Notes under the pieces: generated by a model | Told to the model about the DNA's origin: nothing | Database searches by the model: none | The model's input: only the letters and a program-made list of their open reading frames with translations | Translations under genes and position numbers: made by a program | Shown here: piece by piece, positions 51,960 through 60,736 of the stretch | How the letters are laid out: the number at the start of each line of letters is the position of its first letter | Numbering within the stretch: position 1 is the first letter of the stretch | From: an uncultured Dehalococcoidia bacterium | Lineage (GTDB): Bacteria > Chloroflexota > Dehalococcoidia > Lucifugimonadales > UBA3495 | Assembly (NCBI GenBank): GCA_951812625.1 | Contig: CATOSP010000002.1 | Span: 1,342,880 to 1,406,879, forward strand | Reading direction: 5' to 3' | DNA: 64,000 bases

Positions 51960-52982
51960 CTAGTTGATGCGGTATACCCGGGTTGCCGTGTCGTGGAACA
52001 TGTCGGCACGCTCGCTGGCAGAATAGCCGCTGGACAGGCGCTTGAAGGCGTTGTACATCACGTTGTATGAGTAGGAGACCTTGTCCACCGGGAAGTTGCT
52101 CTCAAACATGCAGCGGCTCGGCCCGAACTGCTCGATGCAGTAGTCCATAAACGGGGCCATCGACTCAGCCAGTTCTTCCGACCCGATGGGCGTCTCCCGC
52201 AGGTGCCAGTCGAAACCCGTACGTGGCATCCCGATGCCGCCCAGCTTCATGTTGACGTTGGGACACTCGGCCACAGCAGCGATTCCTGCACGCCAGTTGG
52301 CCAGCACCTCATCGTCCCGGTTCGCGTAGGGGCCGACCCTTTGCAGGCCGCCGATGTGGTTCAGGATGATGGTCAGGTCCGGGACGGCCCTGGCGAAGTC
52401 TGCCAGTTCGGGCAACTGCGGATGGTACATCCAGCCCTCCAGGGACAACCCCATGCGGGCCAGCACCCTTGCCCCGGCGCGGAAGGTCTCGCTCCCCAGT
52501 TGGTTCGGCTGGGCGATGGCTGCAGTGTTTTCCACCGCCGGGTTCGGGTCCCATGTGACGGAGTGTCGTATGCCCCGGAAGCGGTTCGGGCTGGCCGCTT
52601 GCAGGGCCTCCAGCACCGGCTCGACCCGGTCGGCCAGGTGCAGGTTGGCGTGGCCCACGATTGCCGATGCCGCCTTGCATGGGCCGTACAGCCCCGTATC
52701 TGCCGCCGCCGCAAGTCCCTGTACGAACTCCACCTCGCCAACTGGCATCATCTCTTCCGGTCCGTCGGCTCGGTACATCGACCTCGCTTCGACGAACACA
52801 GTTGAGCGAACGTTGTGGCCGCTGTTGGTGTCGGCTGCCAGTTCGTGAAGAAGGTATCGCTGGTAGGGGATTCGCTGGGTGCGCATGTCCCAGAAATGGT
52901 GATGCGGGTCGCAGATGGGCAAGTCCGGCTCCAGACTCGGTTCGATAGTCAGGTCCAGCCAGTCATTACCGCCGAAAGGCAT
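51960..52982 (-). CDS. amidohydrolase family 2 (metal-dependent TIM-barrel hydrolase)
   Basis: 340 residues. Metal-binding start ICDPHHHFWDM (His-x-His), then ILNHIGG with conserved His and MFESNFPVDK near the end, where the usual Asp of S-D-x-P is Asn (seen in other members). This family includes decarboxylases and hydrolases such as lactonase or dicarbonyl ring-opening enzymes. Lies between LLM genes in the same direction (gap 78 bp upstream, 101 bp downstream), suggesting a joint oxidation and hydrolysis pathway for ring compounds. Substrate unknown. Confidence 0.86.
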   Translation of the reverse strand: MPFGGNDWLDLTIEPSLEPDLPICDPHHHFWDMRTQRIPYQRYLLHELAADTNSGHNVRSTVFVEARSMYRADGPEEMMPVGEVEFVQGLAAAADTGLYGPCKAASAIVGHANLHLADRVEPVLEALQAASPNRFRGIRHSVTWDPNPAVENTAAIAQPNQLGSETFRAGARVLARMGLSLEGWMYHPQLPELADFARAVPDLTIILNHIGGLQRVGPYANRDDEVLANWRAGIAAVAECPNVNMKLGGIGMPRTGFDWHLRETPIGSEELAESMAPFMDYCIEQFGPSRCMFESNFPVDKVSYSYNVMYNAFKRLSSGYSASERADMFHDTATRVYRIN

Positions 52983-53060
52983 GATGACCCTCCACAGGCA
53001 GGATTTAGCGGCCCCATAATACCATGATTTGCCGGGCTAGGACTTGGTCTCAAGTGCATA

Positions 53061-54128
53061 TCAGGATGCGGCGGATGCCAGCGCCGGGAAGACCCGGTCG
53101 CGGAACGCTGCCAATTCACGGTGAGGGAACTCGTAGGTCTCTGAGGTCATCAGGTAGAGACGCTTGATCCCCTGGGACTCGGCCGCCCTCAGGCGTTCAG
53201 CGCAATACTCGGGCGTTCCTATCAGGCCGATGGCGTCGCACATCTGGGCCAGCAGGTCCGGGGGCATGAACTGGCACAGCCGCATCGCCTCCTCCCAGTC
53301 CTCGGCGTGGGGTATGTCAGGGTAAAGCTCCCGCAGACCCTGGGGAATCTCCAGTTCCTGCGGGTCGATTCCTGCTGCCCGGAGGTAGGGTTCATGGGTA
53401 GTCTCGATCAGCCGTTGAGCGCACAGGGGCCGCGCGATCTCCCGCGCCTCCTGCTGGTCCTCGTGGATGATGGTTGTTGCGGTCAAGGCCATCTCGATTT
53501 CGTCAGGGTCACGCCCGGCGCGTTTTGCTCCGGCTTCCAGGTGCTGGCGGGCAACCTCGATGGACCCGGGGGCGATCCCCACCTGCAAGAGCACCCCGTC
53601 TGCCACCTCTCCCGCCAGTTCAATGGCCCGAGGCCCATGGGCGGCGATGAAGATTGGTGGCGTATCGGGACCACGTCCGAACCCGCCCGGCTCGCCCCCC
53701 GCGTGGCGCATCCGGCTCCGCACGTCGTTGAAGGCTACATCCTCTCCCCGCAGCAGTTCCCTCATGGTCAGCACCGCCCGGCGCATCTGCCGGACGGAAG
53801 CAGGTCGAACTCCCACGGTCTGCACCGAGCTGAAGCCCCGGCCCATCCAGAACTCCACCCGCCCCGGCGCAAGCTCAGCCACTGTCTTCATTGCGGAGGC
53901 CAGCACCGAAACATGACGCGTTACGGGGTTGATGACCGCCGAGGCTATCCTGATGCGCTCAGTTGCCTGCACAGCGAAGGCCATGCTGACGAATACGTCG
54001 CGCTCCAGGAGTTGGGAGTCCAGCACCCCCACGCCGTCAAATCCTGCTTCTTCGGCCTGACTGGCAAAGTCTGCGAGTTCGGTGACAGGTTTGCAGGGAG
54101 GGACCCTGAGATCTATCTGGATTGCCAT
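53061..54128 (-). CDS. LLM class flavin-dependent oxidoreductase
   Basis: 355 residues from ATG 54128 with GGAGG 5 nt upstream; the frame extends 17 residues further. TIM barrel: IQIDLRVPPCKPVTELADFA, GRVEFWMGRGFSSV and the MRELLRGEDVAF stretch. Related to F420/FMN-dependent luciferase-like proteins (Mer/LLM). Substrate unknown; member of the 50689-55292 cluster, 69 bp downstream of the next LLM. Confidence 0.86.
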   Translation of the reverse strand: MAIQIDLRVPPCKPVTELADFASQAEEAGFDGVGVLDSQLLERDVFVSMAFAVQATERIRIASAVINPVTRHVSVLASAMKTVAELAPGRVEFWMGRGFSSVQTVGVRPASVRQMRRAVLTMRELLRGEDVAFNDVRSRMRHAGGEPGGFGRGPDTPPIFIAAHGPRAIELAGEVADGVLLQVGIAPGSIEVARQHLEAGAKRAGRDPDEIEMALTATTIIHEDQQEAREIARPLCAQRLIETTHEPYLRAAGIDPQELEIPQGLRELYPDIPHAEDWEEAMRLCQFMPPDLLAQMCDAIGLIGTPEYCAERLRAAESQGIKRLYLMTSETYEFPHRELAAFRDRVFPALASAAS

Positions 54129-54197
54129 TCGTTCCTCCGGGTCTTGGACCTTATGCAATAATCGTGGCTTTCGGGGCATTAGCCGCCTCTTGGGGAC

Positions 54198-55292
54198 TTA
54201 CCAGGGCGGCTCGAAAGGCTCTTCATTGACCTCGTTTACCAGGTCCATCAGGTGGCCGAGGACTTCTATGCGTTCCTTCAGGCCGGGAACTGCCAGACCG
54301 GTGCGGCCTACCGCCCGGTACCTCAGCGACGCAGCCAGCGTGTCGACCCCCGCGTCGCGGTAGGCCCGGATGCGCTCCTTCACCATCTCGTCGGTGCCGA
54401 TGAGGTTGGACTTCAACACCATCTCCGCAGGCACCAGCTTCCGGGCTTCGTCCCTGCGCCCGTCAATCCACAGGTTTTGTATGGCCTTGGCTTCATCGGC
54501 GTACCCGGCGCGGCAGTAGGCGGCGTTATAGAAGTTGAACTCCCTTGACCCCATCGCGCCGAGGCTGAAGGCGAGACCGGGCTTGAGGGCTTCCACTGCT
54601 TCATCCACATCATCCGTAAATAGCACCGAGCCGCCGACCTGGAGGTCAATATCCGACATGGACCGTCCAGCTTTGTCAGCGCCTTCCTTGATGTAGTCGA
54701 AGAAGGCGTCGGCGTGTTCAGGCATGAAGGACGTGCCCTTCCACCCGCCGGCCAGTTCTCCGGTGAGCCGGAGGTTGCGCGGGCCGAGGGATGCAATGTA
54801 AATCGGGATGTCCGGCATGGCGGGCGACTCGGTCCGGATGGACTTGCCCTGGCCTTCCCGTACCGGTAGTTGGAAGTTGCGGCCCTGGTAGGCGACACGC
54901 TGCCCGGAAAATACCTGCTTCATAATCTTGATGGTCTCACGGGTGCGCCCTATCGGGTCGTCGAAGATAACGCCGTGAAACCCCTCAATCACCTGTGGGC
55001 CGCTCGTTCCGATGCCCAGCAGGAACCTGCCATTGGACATGGAGTACAGTGACATCGCGGTCATCGCCGTGTTGGTCGGGGTGCGGGTGCCCAGTTGGAG
55101 CACTCCCGTCCCCAGCTTGATGCGTGATGTCTTGGCCGCCAGGTATGCCAGCGGCGTCGCGCCGTCGAACCCCCACGCCTCAGGAGACCAGATGCTGTCC
55201 ACACCCAGCCGTTCCGCCTCGATTGCAAAGGTGGAAAGTTCCTCCCAGTCGGCTACGGCATAGCCATGGATGAACCCGGTGGAAACACGCAT
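54198..55292 (-). CDS. LLM class F420-dependent-type oxidoreductase
   Basis: 364 residues. MRVSTGFIHGYAVADWEELS, WSPEAWGFDGATPLAYLAAK, RIKLGTGVLQLGTRTPTNTA and GRFLLGIGTSGPQVIEGFHG are luciferase-like features; the G.SGPQV... pattern is common in F420-dependent members. Ribosome site GAGGAGG 8 nt before ATG. First gene of the minus cluster. Possible oxidation of a ring or alkane-like substrate; the flavin or F420 choice is inferred. Confidence 0.85.
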   Translation of the reverse strand: MRVSTGFIHGYAVADWEELSTFAIEAERLGVDSIWSPEAWGFDGATPLAYLAAKTSRIKLGTGVLQLGTRTPTNTAMTAMSLYSMSNGRFLLGIGTSGPQVIEGFHGVIFDDPIGRTRETIKIMKQVFSGQRVAYQGRNFQLPVREGQGKSIRTESPAMPDIPIYIASLGPRNLRLTGELAGGWKGTSFMPEHADAFFDYIKEGADKAGRSMSDIDLQVGGSVLFTDDVDEAVEALKPGLAFSLGAMGSREFNFYNAAYCRAGYADEAKAIQNLWIDGRRDEARKLVPAEMVLKSNLIGTDEMVKERIRAYRDAGVDTLAASLRYRAVGRTGLAVPGLKERIEVLGHLMDLVNEVNEEPFEPPW

Positions 55293-55427
55293 TCAAGCCC
55301 TCCTCAATCGGCAATGAGGTAGTTTAACCCTGCGTGTGACTATGCACAATCAGCGGGTTGGGCTGGGGTAAGACCGCAATTTCCCACTCAACGAGGCGGT
55401 TTCGCGCCGTACCGTTCATCGGACCAA

Positions 55428-55448
55428 TTACTGACACTTGCTCCTTTC
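55428..55448 (-). repeat. dispersed motif GAAAGGNGCAAGTGTCAG, copy A
   Basis: Minus strand reads GAAAGGAGCAAGTGTCAGTAA. Matches copy C at 62628 in its core and the upstream 25 bp also align (ATGATA-GG-AG...), so it is part of a longer related sequence of about 50 bp. Function unknown. Confidence 0.65.
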
Positions 55449-55688
55449 AAACCCCGGATGCGCTCCCATATCATGTCCTGTAGGCGCCAGGACCGGCCAC
55501 CGCCCTGACCGGGAACGAAATCCAACCCGTCGCTCGGGGAACCAGCCCAATGCGCGCAGGCCGGTCCTGTAGCAGTCATGGAGCAGCGTTCTCGATGCCC
55601 GGGGATATCCCATGGACTGTCCAGCACCCTTACCCGAGGCCCGGCCAACGCAACGGAATTCGTAAAAGTGAGCGGAAGTGAGCGGAAA

Positions 55689-55718
55689 TGGAGGGGAAAC
55701 TGAAAGTTTTCCCCTCCA
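55689..55718. repeat. hairpin upstream of family-U gene 2
   Basis: Inverted arms TGGAGGGGAAACT and AGTTTTCCCCTCCA (one extra T) with a 3-nt loop, 49 bp upstream of the gene at 55767. Comparable in place to the hairpin upstream of family-U gene 1 but not in sequence. Confidence 0.6.
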
Positions 55719-55766
55719 GTCCCTCCGCGCTCCGGCCATAAATCTCAAAGGAGCTGACACCGGAAA

Positions 55767-56120
55767 ATGAGAAGCGAAATCAGGTCCCTCCAGGCCCGCG
55801 TCCGTGCCCTCCAGCGCAAGTACGCACCCCAGCTCGCCTTCATCAAGCTGCGCAAACTGGCTGAGGACTACATCCTCGAATGCGAGAAAGCTCGCCACGA
55901 GAACAAACCCCAGCCCGAGACCCATTCATTCATCAAAAAGATAGTCAAGGCCGGCTTCCGCCTTCGCACATTCATCGCCCTCCACAAATGCGTGGACCGG
56001 TTCCAGGACAAGAACGCCATCCCCGAGCCCAGGGACATCCTGCTTGCCCTACTTCCTTATGACTGGGAGCGGATTAACCGGCACATGCCCAGGAAGTCGG
56101 ACCTTCTTGCCGAGCAATAG
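55767..56120 (+). CDS. small protein of unknown function, family U copy 2
   Basis: 117 residues, helical and charged, related to the 175-residue protein at 3098-3625: RSLQARVRALQRKYA at the start and AGFRLRTFIALHKCVDRFQD with PRDILLALLP in the core. It lacks the Gly/Ser-rich C-terminal part of copy 1. Start ATG has AAAGGAG about 13 nt upstream. Preceded by a hairpin and 10-bp tandem repeat. No known family and no signal peptide. Two copies 52 kb apart, each with repeats, hint at a mobile or phage-like module, but this is inference. Confidence 0.6.
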   Translation: MRSEIRSLQARVRALQRKYAPQLAFIKLRKLAEDYILECEKARHENKPQPETHSFIKKIVKAGFRLRTFIALHKCVDRFQDKNAIPEPRDILLALLPYDWERINRHMPRKSDLLAEQ

Positions 56121-56569
56121 GATGAGGAAATAGGAGAGGGGAAGGGGGACGCCGGCAGCCGGGCTGGGAACGTGGGAAGTGGATCCCGCTCCCTTGATAA
56201 CCAGGAGGTTGAGGAGCGTCCCTGGCGGGAATGAGCCACAGCCGAAGCTTAGAGCCTGCCCAGTCCGGGCCAGAGGGGGAAATGCCCGGAGATGTCCGGG
56301 AACGTCCGGGGAAATGAAATATGCCCCGGCGGCGGGCCGGTGGTTGATCAGACCGCCCGAATCGGGACTCTGCCCTTGGACTCTGCCCTTGTAGTAGCGG
56401 GCGAGTGAGAAACCGTGGCGGGCGTTGCTTGAGTGTATAATTGGCCAACACAACCTACGGGGGCAACTCTGCTCCTGTGCGGGGACCAACAACAAGGGAC
56501 GGGACCACGGCGGCGCTGGGCTGCCCAGCACCGGTATGGGGCGACGCTCTGGACGTGGAGGACTGATAA
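56121..56569. other. 449-bp intergenic region before the second ThDP enzyme
   Basis: No reading frame with family features and no clear repeat. GATGTCCGGGAACGTCCGGGG at 56290 is a short repeated TCCGGG pattern only. Confidence 0.4.
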
Positions 56570-58225
56570 ATGACTATAAGCGTGGGCACCGGAATCGCTC
56601 GGGTATTGAAGCAGGAAGGGGTGGAGTGGGTCTCCACTTTCCCGGTCTGCCGGGTCAACAATTCCCTTGGCCGGGAGGGGATACCGATGGTGATGATGCG
56701 GGACGACCGCTATGCGGTTGCCTTGGCAGATGCCTACTCGCGTATCAACGCGGGATCGCCCATCGGAGTGGCTACCTTCCAGGGAGGCGTCAACGCCGCG
56801 GGTTTGCAGGTCGCCTATGCGGGTATGGCCCAGGCATATGAGGACGGCTCCCCCGTGTTGTGCATCACCGACGGTGTGCCCATTGGCGGGACCGAGAACA
56901 GTCAGTTCGACGTCACGACCAGCCTGAAGACGGTGTCCAAGTGGTACGGCTATCTGGACCGGCCGGAGCGGCTGCACGAGTTCATGCGCCGCGCCTTCAC
57001 AATGCTGCGGTCTGGCAGGCCCGGCCCCGTGGTGCTGGCCATTCCAGACCCCGACGCCCTGATCGACGAGACTGCTGACCCCTACATGCCGGTCAAGGCA
57101 TGGAAGTCGCTCCCCGACCCCGCCGACGTTTCTGCTGCGGTGGACTTGTTGCTGGAGGCCAGGGACCCCCTGATTTACGCTGGTGAAGGCGTCATATACG
57201 CAGGGGCGTCGGACCAACTGAAGTCATTTGCCGAGTTGGCCAACTCTCCGGTAATTACGACGCTGAAGGCCAAGGGCGCACTCCCGGAAGACCATCCCCT
57301 GTTCGTCGGGGTCAGGGGCGGTCAGGTGGACCACTACCTGAGCAAGTGCGACCTGCTGCTGGCGGTCGGCTCCAGCCTCTCGCCGGGCCGGTTCAGCCAC
57401 GCCATACCAAACGCTGTGGCGAAGAAGATTATCCACTGCAATGTGGACGAACTGCACGTCAACAAGGCGTATCCCACGTCCGTTGCATTGATAGGCGACG
57501 CCCGGTTCTCCCTCGAAGCCCTGGAGAAGACGCTATCAGATAAGACCGGGGGCAACGGCAGGGATCCGGGAAGCGTGATGGCGGAAGTCAGGGCGGCGCG
57601 AGATGAGGCGTTGGCCCAGTACAAGGAGGCGATGGCGTCCACCGACACGCCGATCAACCCCTATCGCGTCTACGCCGGGCTTATGGAAGTGCTCGACCCG
57701 CTCAAGTCCTTTGTCACCCACGAGTCGGGGAACACCAGAGACCAGTTGAGCACGGTGTACGACACACTGATACCTCGCGGGTTCCTGGGATGGGGGAATG
57801 TATCTTCCCTGGGGTTCAGCCTTGCGGCGACCATCGCCGCCCGGATTTCATTCCCGGACAGGCACTGCGTGGCCGTTACCGGGGAGGCTGGCCTTGGCTA
57901 CATGATGGGCAACTTGGAAGTGCCGTTGCGCCAGAATTTGGGGATTACTATCGCCCACGTTAGCAACGGTGGATTTGCCGGTTACGGGCCGGGCTTCTGG
58001 GGAGACGGCCATGATCCATTCACCCACCGGGTGCTTGGGTATGAGGATGTGGACATGTCCAGGGTTATCGGCGAGCTGGGCTACCACACCGAGCGGGTGA
58101 CGGAACCGGCGGATGTGGGTCCGGCCCTGAACCGCGCCCTGGCCGCCAACGATTCCAACCAGCCTTCCTACATCGAGTTCGTTTGCAGCCAGTACCCCAT
58201 CTACGGCGGTTGGGTCGGCAGATAG
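56570..58225 (+). CDS. ThDP-dependent enzyme-like protein with altered active-site residues
   Basis: 551 residues, full three-domain ThDP layout, paralog of the 5057-6703 enzyme. GGAGG lies 7-8 nt before ATG. At the place of the catalytic Glu (Glu44 in the paralog) it has Asp46 in MMRDDRYAVALADAYSR. The cofactor-metal motif GDG...NN reads GEAGLGYMM ... AHVSNGG, so Asp is Glu and the last Asn-Asn is Asn-Gly. Enzyme changes of this kind occur in a few ThDP proteins, but loss of both strongly suggests different cofactor handling or inactive state. Neighbours: MFS transporter (convergent) and family-U gene upstream. Substrate unknown. Confidence 0.82.
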   Translation: MTISVGTGIARVLKQEGVEWVSTFPVCRVNNSLGREGIPMVMMRDDRYAVALADAYSRINAGSPIGVATFQGGVNAAGLQVAYAGMAQAYEDGSPVLCITDGVPIGGTENSQFDVTTSLKTVSKWYGYLDRPERLHEFMRRAFTMLRSGRPGPVVLAIPDPDALIDETADPYMPVKAWKSLPDPADVSAAVDLLLEARDPLIYAGEGVIYAGASDQLKSFAELANSPVITTLKAKGALPEDHPLFVGVRGGQVDHYLSKCDLLLAVGSSLSPGRFSHAIPNAVAKKIIHCNVDELHVNKAYPTSVALIGDARFSLEALEKTLSDKTGGNGRDPGSVMAEVRAARDEALAQYKEAMASTDTPINPYRVYAGLMEVLDPLKSFVTHESGNTRDQLSTVYDTLIPRGFLGWGNVSSLGFSLAATIAARISFPDRHCVAVTGEAGLGYMMGNLEVPLRQNLGITIAHVSNGGFAGYGPGFWGDGHDPFTHRVLGYEDVDMSRVIGELGYHTERVTEPADVGPALNRALAANDSNQPSYIEFVCSQYPIYGGWVGR

Positions 58226-58236
58226 TCACTGGACCA

Positions 58237-59487
58237 CTATGCCAGAATAGGGCGGCGCGCCAGCCGCGTCGCCCACAGGAACCCAATGGCGGCGACGTAT
58301 AATCCCACCGCCAGCAGAAACGCCCCTGCGTAGTCCCCCTGCAAGTCGAAGAGCAGCCCCCCAATCACCGGCCCTGCCAGAAGCCCGACGCTCCGCCCCG
58401 CCTGAATGATTCCCATCGCGGTCCCCAGGCTGTTGGCTGGAATGATGTCAGCCGCTTTGGCGCTCAATGCCAGCCCACCGATCCCATCGCTCAGGCCCGA
58501 GAAGGCTACGAACACCACGAGCGGCCACAGCACCTCTCCGTCTCCGAGAAGCAGCACTACCACGATGGCGGTGATCTGCATCCCGAACCCTATCGTGAAG
58601 ACCGGCTCCCTGCCCAACACGTCCGAAAGGGCACCGGTCACGGGGCGTCCTACTAACCCGACCAACCCAACCGCCCCGATTGTGGATGCGGCCTGGAGCG
58701 CGGAATACCCTCCGGCAACGAAGAAGGCCACCATGTGGACGTTGGTCAACTGTATCCCCACCGACGATATAGTCCGTGCCATCACCAGGTACCAGAGGGT
58801 GTCGGAACGCAGCAGTTTCCCCGCTTGTCCCCGGGGCCCGGTCTCTGGTTGCTGTGCAAGAGCTACTGAGGCTGACTCATGCGCCGGGTCTGGAGGTCGG
58901 CGTTGGAGAAGCAGGTTGGCGGGTACTACCATCAGGAAGAAGACTGGCCCGAGTATGCGGCAGGTAACCCGCCAGCCCACCTGCGAGATCAGCAGTTGGG
59001 CCAGGGGGGCGAAAATGCCCTGTCCAACGGGGTTGCCGGAGTCAGCCAAACCCAGGGCACGGCCACGGCTCCTTGGGAACCAGGGGGCCAGGTTGGCGGT
59101 GGCGGTGAAGGACGAGACGGCGTTCTCCCCGATGGTGACCACCACGCCGTAGAAGATGAACAGTTGCCAGAATTCCGATACGAAGCTGCTGCCCAGGTAT
59201 CCAATCAGCAGCACAGCGCCGCCCAGGGCGAACAGGCTGCGGGGGCCGAGCCGGTCCAGCATCCCGCCCAGCAGCGGGGACATCAGCGCCCCTGTCAGAC
59301 CGGAGGTCGAGAATATCCCGGCGGTTGCCGCAGCGCTTCGGGAGAAGCTCTCCCGGAAGGCCAGGAACAGCACCGGAGCGGTGTTCTTGATCCCACCTTC
59401 TGCCGTCAGGTTGAGGAAGGCCAGGGAGAAGATGACCCAGCCGTAGTGGCGCTTCTTCAGGGTGTCCCGCCAGAGGTTTCCAACCAA
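58237..59487 (-). CDS. MFS transporter
   Basis: 416 residues with 12 predicted helices. MFS motif between helices 2 and 3: GGMLDRLGPRSLFALGGAVL, and RGRALGLADSGNPVGQGIFA later. YGWVIFSLAFLNLTAEGGI is typical of monocarboxylate-type transporters. Converges with the ThDP gene (11 bp apart at the 3' ends). Divergent from the SBP-like gene at 59622. Substrate unknown; likely organic acid transport. Confidence 0.87.
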   Translation of the reverse strand: MVGNLWRDTLKKRHYGWVIFSLAFLNLTAEGGIKNTAPVLFLAFRESFSRSAAATAGIFSTSGLTGALMSPLLGGMLDRLGPRSLFALGGAVLLIGYLGSSFVSEFWQLFIFYGVVVTIGENAVSSFTATANLAPWFPRSRGRALGLADSGNPVGQGIFAPLAQLLISQVGWRVTCRILGPVFFLMVVPANLLLQRRPPDPAHESASVALAQQPETGPRGQAGKLLRSDTLWYLVMARTISSVGIQLTNVHMVAFFVAGGYSALQAASTIGAVGLVGLVGRPVTGALSDVLGREPVFTIGFGMQITAIVVVLLLGDGEVLWPLVVFVAFSGLSDGIGGLALSAKAADIIPANSLGTAMGIIQAGRSVGLLAGPVIGGLLFDLQGDYAGAFLLAVGLYVAAIGFLWATRLARRPILA

Positions 59488-59621
59488 AGCAGTGGCGCCT
59501 CCTGACCAAGGGCATTTATAGTGTCAACAGCGCCACGAGAATTGGCCGGTTTACATCCAGCTTCGTGCCGCCCGGTGGACACTATTCACGCTGGACCGAA
59601 GTTTGTCAAAGGAGTGTAACT

Positions 59622-60659
59622 ATGGCAGTACATATCACGATGGCCTTTTCTGACAATCCAAGGGTCCAGCCGCTGCGCGATGGGACTGTCAAGCCGGAGG
59701 GCATCGACCTGGAAATGCTGACCATCCCTCCCAGCGACCTGTTCTACCGCAACCTTGCCTACGACGAGTTCGACGCCTCGGAGATGTCCATATCCGAGAC
59801 CCTGCTGGCGTTGGAGAGAAGCGACGGGTCGAAGTGGGACTGGTCGGCCTTGCCGGTGTTCTTGAGCCGGGGCCATGTCTGGCCCAGCCTCTATGTTAAC
59901 GCCGAGTCCGGCATAGAATCCCTGGCCGATCTCAAGGGCAAGCGTATTGGCATACCGGACTACGACATGACGGCAGGTCTCTGGTTTCGCGCCACCCTGT
60001 TGGACATGTACGGGATTCAGGCCGGGGATAACGTCTGGTTCAACGGCCGTACCAGGGAGCACAGCCACGGGGGGGCATTGGGCCTGGACGACGCCGGACC
60101 GGTGGGAGTGACTCATCACTGGCTGACGGTGGACCAGACCCTGGACGTGATGCTGGACAGGGGAGAGATCGACGCCTTCACCGCCATGCGTTCCGGGGGC
60201 CGGGTGACGGCAGGCGACCCTACGGTAATCGACCGCTACGGCGGCACGCCCATCGCGGGGAATCCGAGAATCAAGAAGCTGCTGTCGGACGATGGCAAGG
60301 GCGTGGTGTATGAATACTTCCAGAAGACCGGGTTCTTCCACTGCAACCACCATGTAATCGTGCAGAACCGGATACTGAGGGAACACCCCTGGGTTGGGCT
60401 GGAGCTATTCAAGGCATTGCAGCGTTCCAAGGAGGTGGCTATCCAGAGGGCCAGGGAATCGCAGTCCGCCTATCTCTATTTCCCCGGCTCTGACTTCTCC
60501 GATCAAGCGTCGGTCATTGGGCCTGACCCGTATCCCATCGGCATCAGGGTGATGGGCAAGAACGTTGAACGGGCGGTGCAGGCATCGCTCGAACAAGGGC
60601 TGCTGACGAAGCCGCTGGCCCTGGAGGACATCTACTTCCACACGACGATGGGCACGTGA
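59622..60659 (+). CDS. periplasmic-binding-fold protein, NMT1/THI5 or 4,5-dihydroxyphthalate decarboxylase-like
   Basis: 345 residues from ATG 59622, with AAAGGAG 8 nt upstream. The two-lobed fold shows LKGKRIGIPDYDMTAGLWFR, SGIESLADLKGKRI and YRNLAYDEFDASEMS. Similar proteins are annotated as 4,5-dihydroxyphthalate decarboxylases or as NMT1-type binding proteins, and have no signal peptide here, favouring a cytosolic enzyme. No catalytic residue can be proved. Head-to-head with the MFS gene and convergent with HpaB at 60737, suggesting a common aromatic-acid pathway. Confidence 0.72.
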   Translation: MAVHITMAFSDNPRVQPLRDGTVKPEGIDLEMLTIPPSDLFYRNLAYDEFDASEMSISETLLALERSDGSKWDWSALPVFLSRGHVWPSLYVNAESGIESLADLKGKRIGIPDYDMTAGLWFRATLLDMYGIQAGDNVWFNGRTREHSHGGALGLDDAGPVGVTHHWLTVDQTLDVMLDRGEIDAFTAMRSGGRVTAGDPTVIDRYGGTPIAGNPRIKKLLSDDGKGVVYEYFQKTGFFHCNHHVIVQNRILREHPWVGLELFKALQRSKEVAIQRARESQSAYLYFPGSDFSDQASVIGPDPYPIGIRVMGKNVERAVQASLEQGLLTKPLALEDIYFHTTMGT

Positions 60660-60736
60660 GGTAGCATAGACCCGGTCAGGTCAACCAATCTCCGCCGGTG
60701 GGCCACCCCACTCGTCAATGATGTGATTGCACTGCG

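Larger units (their letters stand above)
55293..55766. other. 474-bp intergenic region with repeats
   Basis: Contains one copy of the dispersed GAAAGG-GCAAGTGTCAG motif (55428-55448, minus), a 10-bp tandem AAGTGAGCGG (55666-55685) and a hairpin 55689-55718 (stem TGGAGGGGAAACT). Longer frames on the minus strand at 55388-55925 show no family features. It resembles the spacer beside family-U gene 1. Confidence 0.5.

Noticed and set aside
55388..55925. Overlapping minus-strand frames in the spacer and over family-U gene 2
   Set aside because: They overlap repeats and the family-U gene; no family similarity seen.
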